Of a DNA stretch of 8,517 bases, positions 1 through 6,088 are shown piece after piece. The DNA comes from an uncultured Bacilli bacterium. Lineage in GTDB: Bacteria; Bacillota_I; Bacilli_A; ML615J-28; CAG-698. Within the stretch, counting starts at the first letter, position 1. The number at the start of each line of letters is the position of its first letter. The translations under genes and the position numbers were made by a program. The stretch is from contig CANQJU010000038.1 in assembly GCA_947624315.1 (NCBI GenBank), positions 1 through 8,517 of the forward strand, given 5' to 3'. A model generated the notes under the pieces. That model was not told the DNA's origin, did not search any database, and was given only the letters and a program-made list of their open reading frames with translations.

Positions 1-62
1 CTCTGGAAGTCTCACATCAATTGTAACATAACAGTGGTGAGCCCAAATAGTTATAAAATAAC
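1..62. other. Unassigned left edge
   Basis: No gene can be supported here. All three forward frames are open at the left edge: frame 1 to a TAA at 88-90, frame 2 to a TAA at 29-31 and frame 3 to a TAA at 24-26. Any of them could be the C-terminal tail of an upstream gene, but the peptides are too short to recognise. A short inverted repeat (CTCAC at 11-15, GTGAG at 37-41) is present without a T-run, so I do not call a terminator. Confidence 0.3.
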
Positions 63-91
63 TTGTAAAGAATGGTTGAATGTGCTATAAT
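63..91 (+). promoter_or_regulatory. Sigma-70-type promoter for the double-SIS gene
   Basis: A -35 element TTGTAA (63-68) is separated by 17 bp from a consensus -10 TATAAT (86-91), which is preceded by TGC (83-85), an extended -10. Transcription would start near 98 and give a leader of about 53 nt. This is one of the best promoter matches in the window. It fits with the strong ribosome binding site and strong terminator of the same unit. Confidence 0.8.
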
Positions 92-137
92 ATACATTGA
101 TAAATTTGTTGCTTTAGAAAAAACACATTAAATACAA

Positions 138-146
138 TAAGGAGGT
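138..146 (+). promoter_or_regulatory. Strong ribosome binding site of the double-SIS gene
   Basis: TAAGGAGGT matches the anti-Shine-Dalgarno sequence along nine bases and lies four bases before the ATG at 151, fixing that start. Confidence 0.85.
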
Positions 147-150
147 ATTT

Positions 151-1920
151 ATGAACTACAAAGAGGCTTCAAAAGATTTTTTAGAAAATGAGAAACAGTT
201 TCATCTAGGAGTTATTCCTACTGAACAATCAAATCCAATTACTCGTAATTTGAGTGCAACAATTGCTAAAGATACTGCTGAAGGAATTAAAATGATTCTT
301 GCTGCAGATGTTAATATCGCACCAGTTGCTGAAAAAGCATTTAAATCAAAAGAATTTAAAATGTTTGTCAATGATTTAAAGCGTGTATTAGATGAACGTA
401 AAAAATTCGTCTTCTCAAGCGTTGGAGCATCAGGACGTATGGCAATTCAATTAGATGGTGCATGGCGTTTCTTCTGGCAAGAAATGGCTAGAAAATTACC
501 TGTTCGTAAAGAACAATTTGCTGAATTATGTGAATGCTGTAATTCTTTCACTACTGGTGGAGATAGAGCTTTAGTTCGTTCTGTTGAAAACTTTGAAGAT
601 TATATGACATTTGGTGCTCAACAAATTATCGAAGCAGGTGTTGGTGAAGGCGATATCGTTATTGCTCTAAGTGAATGTGGATTATCTGCTAGTATTAATG
701 GTTCAGCAGTTGAAGCTGATAATCAAAAATGTAATACATATTATTTATATTGCAATCCAAAGGAAATTTTATGTGAACACTTAGATAGAGCTAGAGTTGT
801 TTTCGAACATAAAAATATTGTTAAAATTCCTTTATTTGTTGGAAATATGGCTGTTGCTGGTTCTACACGTATGCAAGTAACTACTGTTGAATTATTAGTT
901 GCTGGTGCTGCTTTAGAGTTGGCTGCTAATATGTGGTTAAGAGAAAACTTAAATGAAGATGAATTAAAACTTGCTGGTATTGGAGCATTAGAAGCTACAC
1001 AATATGCTAAAGAATTTAAAAAATTAAATAAAGCATTATCTAGTGGTAAAGCTTTACAAGGATTAGTTCAAGCTGTTGAATATGAAAAAAATACTTATGA
1101 TCAAAAAGGTTTAATTACATATGTTACTCATGATTATCTATTAGATATTATGACTGATACAACTGAACGTCAACCAACATTTACTTTACCTCCATTCAGA
1201 AAATTCGATGATACTGAATCAGAAGTAAGTTGGGCATATGTAAAAGATCCTCTATATCCTAATAAAGTAGCATGGCAACATGTTTTCCGTCGTCCAATCA
1301 AAGGATTAGAATGGACAAAAGAAGATTACATTCGCATGAAAGCTGCTCAATCAATTATTGATAACCCTCCTGCAGTAGGTGCAGAAGAAGTTGAAAAATA
1401 TTGCATAGGATATGAAGATGATCCATCAAGATACAGCCGCAAACCTGCAAGATTAGTATGTATGGATATTAATGGTTCTGCCAATGAAGAAGTTATGGCT
1501 TGGTTCAAGAAGAACGTTGAAAACTTCTCTGATGGTGTTGTTATTAGAATGGGTAATATTAAAAAAGGTAAATTATATAAGAACGAAATTCAAATTCCTG
1601 TTAAATTACCAAGAACATGTACTGATTTAATGACACACTTAATGGTTAAATTAGCATTCAACTTATTAAGCACAGCTACAATGGCTAAGATGGGTAGAGT
1701 TTGGGGTAACTGGATGATTCAAGTTTTACCAACAAACAAAAAGTTAATTGACCGTAGTACAAGAATTATCGCTAATATTGCTGGTATTTCTTATGAAAAA
1801 GCTAATGAAGAATTCTTTAAATCATATTTAGGAAGAGATCCTAAGGAAGAATATCGTGAATCATATGTTGTTGAAACATTGAAACGTTTAGGATGCAACC
1901 CTGAGGATGACTTGAAATAA
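151..1920 (+). CDS. Double-SIS protein of the MurQ/GCKR superfamily
   Basis: Predicted cytoplasmic sugar-phosphate-binding protein of 589 aa, with no signal peptide or membrane segment. MurQ, the N-acetylmuramic acid 6-phosphate etherase, is about 300 aa with one SIS domain; this is twice that, like the glucokinase regulatory protein GCKR. The N-terminal half carries MurQ landmarks: TEQSNP (24-29), VGASGR (91-96), a GGDRALVRSVE-type motif (136-146), GDIVIALSECG (167-177) and AGSTRM (236-241). A MurQ C-terminal-like stretch, with LLSTATMAKMGRVWGN and ATN-like PTNKKL, lies at about 500-532. MurQ's two catalytic glutamates are only half kept. The GAED glutamate aligns with E149, but the glutamate of the DAxECPPT motif aligns with A104 in LDGAWRFFW. 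Lactyl-ether cleavage is therefore doubtful. It may be a sugar-phosphate sensor, isomerase or kinase regulator. It is monocistronic between its own promoter and terminator, with signals suggesting high expression. Confidence 0.75.
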   Translation: MNYKEASKDFLENEKQFHLGVIPTEQSNPITRNLSATIAKDTAEGIKMILAADVNIAPVAEKAFKSKEFKMFVNDLKRVLDERKKFVFSSVGASGRMAIQLDGAWRFFWQEMARKLPVRKEQFAELCECCNSFTTGGDRALVRSVENFEDYMTFGAQQIIEAGVGEGDIVIALSECGLSASINGSAVEADNQKCNTYYLYCNPKEILCEHLDRARVVFEHKNIVKIPLFVGNMAVAGSTRMQVTTVELLVAGAALELAANMWLRENLNEDELKLAGIGALEATQYAKEFKKLNKALSSGKALQGLVQAVEYEKNTYDQKGLITYVTHDYLLDIMTDTTERQPTFTLPPFRKFDDTESEVSWAYVKDPLYPNKVAWQHVFRRPIKGLEWTKEDYIRMKAAQSIIDNPPAVGAEEVEKYCIGYEDDPSRYSRKPARLVCMDINGSANEEVMAWFKKNVENFSDGVVIRMGNIKKGKLYKNEIQIPVKLPRTCTDLMTHLMVKLAFNLLSTATMAKMGRVWGNWMIQVLPTNKKLIDRSTRIIANIAGISYEKANEEFFKSYLGRDPKEEYRESYVVETLKRLGCNPEDDLK

Positions 1921-1924
1921 AAAT

Positions 1925-1951
1925 AAAGGCCATATTATTGTGGCCTTTTTT
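1925..1951 (+). terminator. Rho-independent terminator after the double-SIS gene
   Basis: An 8-bp perfect stem (AAAGGCCA at 1925-1932 pairing with TGGCCTTT at 1941-1948) encloses an 8-nt loop. It is followed by a T-run to 1951. It starts five bases after the stop codon. Confidence 0.9.
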
Positions 1952-1953
1952 GA

Positions 1954-1982
1954 TTGCATAAAGCTCTAATCAGTGGTAAAAT
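1954..1982 (+). promoter_or_regulatory. Promoter for the PfkB sugar kinase gene
   Basis: A -35 TTGCAT (1954-1959), a 17-bp spacer and an extended -10 TGGTAAAAT (1974-1982) lie directly behind the preceding terminator. Predicted initiation is near 1989. The leader before the ATG at 1999 would then be only about 10 nt, and starts upstream of that are ruled out. Confidence 0.65.
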
Positions 1983-1998
1983 TAAGATGGTGATTAAT

Positions 1999-2910
1999 AT
2001 GAAACGAGTTTTTGTAATTGGTTTAGGGGGCGAATCTCTCTTTTTAAAAGTTGATCATTTTCATAAAATAGGTGAAACAGTGCAAGCTCAAAGTTTACAT
2101 AGTGAGTGTGGTGGCAAAGGATATAACCAAGCTGTTGCTTTACAAAGATTTGGAGCAAATACTATTTTCCTATCTGCTGTTGGAAATGATAATAATGGTG
2201 ATAAATGTATAAAATATTTATTAGATAATAATATTGATGCTAAAATCATCAAAAAAGATTTACCAACTCCTTTAGCAACTATTTTAATAGATAAAAATGG
2301 AGAAAACCAAGTTACTGTATATAATGGGGCAATAAGCTTATTAAATGAAAATGATGTTGATTTATATCAAAAAGAAATTTCTGAAAGTGATATTTTATTG
2401 TTACAATTAGAAGTTCCCCTTAATGTTAATTTAAGAGCTATGGAAATTGCTAAAAAGAATAATGTTAAAGTTATTTTAAATCCTGCCCCCGCAAAACTCT
2501 ATTCAGATGAATTATTGCAAAAGGCTGATATTATCACACCTAATGAAGAAGAAGCTCGAACAATTTTTAAATTAAATGATAATGATGATTTAGAAATTAT
2601 AAAAGATAAAATGAAGAAATTTAATATTAAAGAAGTAATTGTTACCATAGGATCTAATGGTGCTCTTCATTTTAAAAATGGTAAGTGTCAACATTTTCCA
2701 GGAGTTTTCGCTAAAACAATTGATACAACTGGAGCAGGAGATATTTTTAATGCTATGTTAGCCTATCAATTGTCTATGAATAAAGAAATAGAAGAAGCTA
2801 TAAAATATGCTAATGTTTGTGCTTCTATTAGTACCACTAAAAAAGGTGTAATGGAAGCTATTCCTAGTATAAAAGAAGTTGAAGCAATAATAAATAATAA
2901 AAATCATTAA
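1999..2910 (+). CDS. PfkB/ribokinase-family sugar kinase
   Basis: ATP-dependent cytoplasmic carbohydrate kinase of 303 aa; E. coli ribokinase has 309. Ribokinase hallmarks are present: PfkB signature 1 GGKGYNQA (38-45), the QLEVP stretch (136-140), NPAPA (161-165), TPNEEE (180-185), signature 2 DTTGAGD (242-248) with catalytic Asp248, and the TTKKG monovalent-cation region (279-283). I chose the ATG at 1999 because GGTGAT (1989-1994) can act as its Shine-Dalgarno. A longer frame opens with TTG at 1954, but that codon lies inside the -35 element and ahead of the predicted transcript start. In the usual GSxNxD sugar-binding motif, the Asn and Asp that contact ribose (N14 and D16 in E. coli RbsK) align with G11 and S13, so the substrate is probably not ribose. 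No clear terminator follows, so transcripts may run into the polyamine genes. Confidence 0.85.
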   Translation: MKRVFVIGLGGESLFLKVDHFHKIGETVQAQSLHSECGGKGYNQAVALQRFGANTIFLSAVGNDNNGDKCIKYLLDNNIDAKIIKKDLPTPLATILIDKNGENQVTVYNGAISLLNENDVDLYQKEISESDILLLQLEVPLNVNLRAMEIAKKNNVKVILNPAPAKLYSDELLQKADIITPNEEEARTIFKLNDNDDLEIIKDKMKKFNIKEVIVTIGSNGALHFKNGKCQHFPGVFAKTIDTTGAGDIFNAMLAYQLSMNKEIEEAIKYANVCASISTTKKGVMEAIPSIKEVEAIINNKNH

Positions 2911-2927
2911 AAACGAAATAATAAATA

Positions 2928-2956
2928 TTGATTTTTATTAACATAAATGATAATAT
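2928..2956 (+). promoter_or_regulatory. Promoter for the agmatinase-speD unit
   Basis: A -35 TTGATT (2928-2933), a 17-bp spacer and an extended -10 TGATAATAT (2948-2956) lie in the 75-bp gap after the kinase gene. Predicted initiation near 2963 gives a leader of about 23 nt. The Shine-Dalgarno AGAGGT (2973-2978) is seven bases before the ATG. Confidence 0.7.
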
Positions 2957-2985
2957 ATTATAGGTTTTAAAAAGAGGTAACGACA

Positions 2986-3873
2986 ATGCAAAAAGAAATT
3001 TGGCGTGAATTAAAAACTGAAAAAATTGAAGATGCTCAAACAATTGTCTTTGGTATTCCCTTTGATGAAATGTGTTCTTGTGGGAGAGGTGCAAGTTTAG
3101 CTCCTGATAAAATTAGGGAACTTTCCATGTATCTGCCTCCTGTAACTGAAGATGGATTAATAATTGATAAAAAAATATTTGATTATGGAAATATTAATAA
3201 AAATGGTGATGTTAATACCTATTTTAATCAATTATGCCAAGAGATGCAAAGACTTTTAAAGTATAATAAATTTGTTGTGGCTCTAGGTGGGGACCATTCA
3301 GTTAGCATACCTTTGCGTAAAGCATTTGCTAAAAACAACAAAGGGAAAAGAATCGGTTTGATTCATTTCGATGCACATGCTGATTTTTGTGATATTTATG
3401 ATGATTCTAAATACTCTCATGCATGTGTTAATGCTCGAAGTATTGAAGACGGCTTTCCTTATAATTCAGTATTATGCGTAGGAATTCGTTCTTTTGAAAT
3501 TCAAGAACTTATATATTTTCAAAAGCATCCAGAATCCAAAGTCATAAAAGCAAGTGAGATGTTTGAAAAATCATTTTCTTATATTCTTGAAAAAATTGAA
3601 AAGCAATTTGAAAACTATGATGCTGTTTATCTTTCTTTAGATATTGATTGTCTTGATCCTTCAATGGCTCCAGGTACAGGAACACCAGAAGCTGGAGGAT
3701 TAACATCAAGATTATTATTGCAATTAGTTAAAAATTTGATGGTAGATTTACCGATTAAAGCTATGGATATTGTTGAAGTGGCTCCTCCACGTGATGTCAA
3801 TGATATTACATCTTGGGCTGCTTTAAAAATTATGTTAGAATGTGTTTATTATGAAAATCGAGGTAAGAATTAA
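2986..3873 (+). CDS. speB: Agmatinase-family ureohydrolase
   Basis: Dinuclear manganese ureohydrolase of the arginase/agmatinase family, 295 aa, cytoplasmic. Agmatinase hydrolyses agmatine to putrescine and urea. All six expected metal ligands are visible: His104 in GGDHS, Asp129, His131 and Asp133 in DAHAD, and Asp219 and Asp221 in LDIDCLDP. The family glycine loop APGTGTPEAGG (228-238) and the late VEVAPPRD glutamate (E264) are also present. An N-terminal RGASLAP..IR segment (34-44) corresponds to the family's GARxGPxxIR. Arginase, formimidoylglutamase and guanidinobutyrase share this fold. The choice of agmatinase rests mainly on the partner gene: its TAA (3871-3873) overlaps the ATG of the SpeD-family gene by one base, indicating translational coupling and a joint polyamine role. 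The ATG is fixed by the AGAGGT ribosome binding site. Confidence 0.85.
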   Translation: MQKEIWRELKTEKIEDAQTIVFGIPFDEMCSCGRGASLAPDKIRELSMYLPPVTEDGLIIDKKIFDYGNINKNGDVNTYFNQLCQEMQRLLKYNKFVVALGGDHSVSIPLRKAFAKNNKGKRIGLIHFDAHADFCDIYDDSKYSHACVNARSIEDGFPYNSVLCVGIRSFEIQELIYFQKHPESKVIKASEMFEKSFSYILEKIEKQFENYDAVYLSLDIDCLDPSMAPGTGTPEAGGLTSRLLLQLVKNLMVDLPIKAMDIVEVAPPRDVNDITSWAALKIMLECVYYENRGKN

Positions 3874-4679
3874 TGAAACATACAATGCTTGACTGTTATG
3901 GATCAGTTGAATCAAAATTAGATGATGTTAAATATATAAACAACTTATTAAATCACATTGCTTATGAGTTGAATATGATCTGCGTGGCTCCTCCATTTTT
4001 ATTACCATATTATTATGGAGTTGATCCTGAAGATATCGGAATTAGTGCCTTTTTGTTTTTGAAAGGTGGACATATTACTATTCATACATTTCCTCTTCGC
4101 GAATGTTATTTTGTTGATATGGTTTACGATAGTGATTATGATACAAATAAAGCATATCAATTGTTCAAAAGATTATTACCATTTGAAGATGATCGCAGTA
4201 TTATGCAAATTAAAGAAAGAAAAATAGATGAAATATATACTTTACCAATTAATCCTAATGAGGATTTTGGACCTCACGTTTTAGCAAAAGTTAAAACTAA
4301 CTCTATTCCTTCTATGGAAACAATTTTTGATTTTTTAGAATCAGCTATTGATAAGATTGGTATGACACCTATTATTAGGCCATATGTTATTAAAGATGTA
4401 ATGAATAATCCAACATATTTATCAGGAATTGTTATGATTGCTGAAAGTCATATTTCTTTCCATTATAGTTTTCAAGATAAGATTATTTATTTTGATTTGT
4501 TCAGTTGTAAAATGTTTGATTACTCTAAATTTAAAACAGTTTTAGAAGATGCTTTTGGAAAAATAGATTCATACATTGTTATTCCTCGTGGTACAAAGCA
4601 CAAATATAATAAAGTATCTAATATGATTCAAAAGGAAAAAATATATAATTCCGTATGGAAAGATAATATTAATAAATAA
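3873..4679 (+). CDS. speD: Tandem two-domain SpeD-family pyruvoyl decarboxylase
   Basis: SpeD proenzymes cleave themselves at an internal serine to form a pyruvoyl cofactor; classical members decarboxylate AdoMet for spermidine synthesis. Prokaryotic SpeD is usually about 120-130 aa, whereas this protein is 268 aa with two SpeD repeats. The C-terminal repeat (about 131-268) keeps the active-site pattern of T. maritima SpeD (S55, S63, H68, C83) at identical spacing: S184, S192 in AESH, H197 and C212 in DLFSC. Cleavage at E191-S192 would give a 77-aa alpha chain. The N-terminal repeat (about 1-125) keeps the fold motifs GGHITIHTFP (65-74) and H71, but has G66 in place of the pyruvoyl serine and D86 in place of the cysteine, so it cannot self-process. 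GAGGT (3860-3864) sits eight bases before the ATG, inside the agmatinase end. No spermidine synthase is adjacent. The enzyme could instead be a SpeD-derived arginine or ornithine decarboxylase; the agmatinase partner favours arginine. Confidence 0.85.
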   Translation: MKHTMLDCYGSVESKLDDVKYINNLLNHIAYELNMICVAPPFLLPYYYGVDPEDIGISAFLFLKGGHITIHTFPLRECYFVDMVYDSDYDTNKAYQLFKRLLPFEDDRSIMQIKERKIDEIYTLPINPNEDFGPHVLAKVKTNSIPSMETIFDFLESAIDKIGMTPIIRPYVIKDVMNNPTYLSGIVMIAESHISFHYSFQDKIIYFDLFSCKMFDYSKFKTVLEDAFGKIDSYIVIPRGTKHKYNKVSNMIQKEKIYNSVWKDNINK

Positions 4680-4680
4680 A

Positions 4681-4711
4681 AAGGTTTGATTTAAATCAAA
4701 CCTTATTTTTT
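4681..4711. terminator. Bidirectional terminator between speD and hflX
   Basis: A perfect 24-nt inverted repeat (4681-4704; AAGGTTTGAT / ATCAAACCTT around TTAA) begins two bases after the speD stop codon. On the plus strand a T-rich tail follows (4706-4711). On the minus strand the run TTTTTATTTATT follows. The left arm of the minus-strand hairpin includes two bases of the hflX stop codon (4703-4705), so both convergent genes end on the same structure. Confidence 0.88.
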
Positions 4712-5965
4712 ATATTGATTAACTTTACTTTTAATCTTTTCATTAATTTTACCTTTAAAAATAGCACCTTCATTATCATAATCAATATTATAATCAATGG
4801 CGTTATGTTTAATTTCTTCTAATAAACTTAAATTATTATATGGAATATGTAAAATAGTTTCTTCATAACTATCATATAAAATATTTGTAATCATTTTTAT
4901 TAGCCTTGTAATATTTGTATCATTTTTAGCACTAATGGTAATAGCTGGATCATATTCTTGAGGAATATAAAAATAACCATCATATAAATCACTTTTATTA
5001 AAAGCATATAGAATTGGAATATTCTCTACCCCTAAATCTTTTAAGACATTATTGGTTGTTTGTATTTGCTCTTCATAATGAGGATTATGACAATCAACAA
5101 CATGAATTATTAAATCTGATTCCTTTATTTCTTCAAGAGTAGATTTAAAAGCTTCAATTAGATGATGGGGAAGTTTATTAACGAAACCAACGGTATCGGT
5201 TAAAAGAAAATGGGCATCATTTTCAGTAATGATAGAACGAGTTGATGTTTCCAAAGTGGCAAAAAGCATATCCTTTTCCATGACTTCCTTTTTTATTCCT
5301 TTAGAATGTTTTAAAATAGCATTTAAGGTTGATGATTTTCCACTATTAGTATAACCGACCAAACTAACAATCTTCATATTGTTTTTAGCTCGAAGGACTC
5401 TTTGCTGTTTTCTTAAATTAGTCAATTCGACTAATTCCTTTTTTAAAGCAACAATTTTATCAGAAGTTAAACGTCTATCAAGCTCTAAGCGCGTTTCTCC
5501 ACTTCCTCGTCCATGAGCAAACCCACCACCAGCACCTCTTTGACGTGATAGACCTTCTCTTAAACCTACTAATCTAGGAAGAAGGTAATTCAAGGAAGCA
5601 ATTTCCACTTGGAGTTGAGCTTCTCTAGTTTGGGCACGGCGTTTAAAAATCTCTAAAATAATAAATGTTCGATCATAAATAGTAATCTCTAACATTTTTT
5701 CTAAAGTAGATATTTGTGAAGGTGGAAGTTCATCATTAAAAACAACACATTCAATATCTAAACTATTTATGCAAAGTTTAATTTCCTCAATTTTTCCTTT
5801 CCCAACATATGTTTTGCTATCAAAAGAATCGCGGTTTTGTAAAACACAATCCAATATTTCAATATTGCATGCCAAACACAAATTCTTTAATTCTTCAATT
5901 TCTTCATGAAATTTATTATCATTATTTTGGTATGTGTTTACCCCAACAATTATTCCTTTTTCCAT
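4703..5965 (-). CDS. hflX: Ribosome-associated GTPase HflX
   Basis: HflX is a translational GTPase-family protein that binds the 50S subunit and, in studied bacteria, splits stalled or hibernating 70S ribosomes under stress. The 420-aa product has the HflX N-terminal domain with YVGKGK (53-58), a coiled linker and glycine-rich segment ending in GETRLELDRR (156-165), then a complete G domain: G1 GYTNSGKS (204-211), G2 TLETSTR (237-243), G3 DTVGF (257-261), G4 NKSD (323-326) and G5 SAK (345-347). The usual short C-terminal domain follows. The glycine-rich loop is slightly longer than in E. coli HflX. I start at the ATG at 5965 because GAGGTGAT lies three bases before it. The in-frame ATG at 5983 has no ribosome binding site and lies close to the predicted transcript start. 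The gene stands alone, convergent with speD and divergent from the Clp gene. Confidence 0.95.
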   Translation of the reverse strand: MEKGIIVGVNTYQNNDNKFHEEIEELKNLCLACNIEILDCVLQNRDSFDSKTYVGKGKIEEIKLCINSLDIECVVFNDELPPSQISTLEKMLEITIYDRTFIILEIFKRRAQTREAQLQVEIASLNYLLPRLVGLREGLSRQRGAGGGFAHGRGSGETRLELDRRLTSDKIVALKKELVELTNLRKQQRVLRAKNNMKIVSLVGYTNSGKSSTLNAILKHSKGIKKEVMEKDMLFATLETSTRSIITENDAHFLLTDTVGFVNKLPHHLIEAFKSTLEEIKESDLIIHVVDCHNPHYEEQIQTTNNVLKDLGVENIPILYAFNKSDLYDGYFYIPQEYDPAITISAKNDTNITRLIKMITNILYDSYEETILHIPYNNLSLLEEIKHNAIDYNIDYDNEGAIFKGKINEKIKSKVNQYKK

Positions 5966-5994
5966 AATATCACCTCGATTCATTATTTATATTT

Positions 5995-6003
5995 ATTATA
6001 GCA
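5995..6003 (-). promoter_or_regulatory. hflX: Extended -10 promoter of hflX
   Basis: On the minus strand TGCTATAAT (6003 to 5995) is a consensus extended -10. The -35 position (TATTTA, 6023-6018) is poor, as is common with extended -10 promoters. Initiation near 5988 gives a leader of about 23 nt that includes the GAGGTGAT ribosome binding site. Confidence 0.7.
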
Positions 6004-6054
6004 CAAAATAAAAAAAATAAATATTTTTAAAGAAAAAAAGTTATTAGATATTCA

Positions 6055-6060
6055 TATAAT
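6055..6060 (+). promoter_or_regulatory. Likely -10 element of the Clp-like gene
   Basis: TATAAT occurs in the divergent hflX/Clp gap, but no convincing -35 lies 16-18 bp upstream and there is no TG extension. Initiation near 6067 would exclude the upstream in-frame TTG at 6065 as a start. I see no CtsR-like heptad repeat in the gap. Confidence 0.45.
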
Positions 6061-6076
6061 ATTATTGATTTATTAT

Positions 6077-6084
6077 GAGGAGGG
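6077..6084 (+). promoter_or_regulatory. Ribosome binding site deciding a TTG start
   Basis: GAGGAGGG lies four bases before TTG at 6089. This strong match makes 6089 the start rather than the TTG at 6065, which lies upstream of this site. Confidence 0.8.
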
Positions 6085-6088
6085 AATT

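Noticed and set aside
151..1920. Annotation as a standard MurQ etherase
   Set aside because: The length is double, and one of the two catalytic glutamates appears to be missing.
1954..1998. Longer N-terminus for the sugar kinase starting at TTG 1954 or ATG 1987
   Set aside because: TTG 1954 lies in the -35 element just behind a terminator, and ATG 1987 precedes or coincides with the predicted transcript start. PfkB homology begins after the ATG at 1999, which has a GGTGAT site before it.
2919..2940. Hairpin TAATAAA / TTTATTA as a terminator for the sugar kinase gene
   Set aside because: The stem is only A-T pairs, has no T-tract behind it and overlaps the -35 of the next promoter.
2864..3094. 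Minus-strand open frame of 76 codons
   Set aside because: It overlaps the end of the sugar kinase gene, the promoter gap and the start of the agmatinase gene, is rich in Leu, Phe and Tyr as expected from AT-rich antisense, and has no recognisable domain.
3873..4679. Pseudogene or frameshift explanation for the double-length SpeD
   Set aside because: The frame is unbroken, both repeats keep the fold motifs, and the C-repeat has every expected active-site residue at the right spacing.
5966..5983. Upstream ATG at 5983 as the start of hflX
   Set aside because: It has no Shine-Dalgarno, lies within about five bases of the predicted transcript start, and the extension itself encodes the GAGGTGAT site of the better start at 5965.
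6065..6088. Upstream TTG at 6065 as the start of the Clp-like protein
   Set aside because: It sits next to the -10 element and upstream of the strong GAGGAGGG site. Clp N-domain homology starts at the TTG at 6089.
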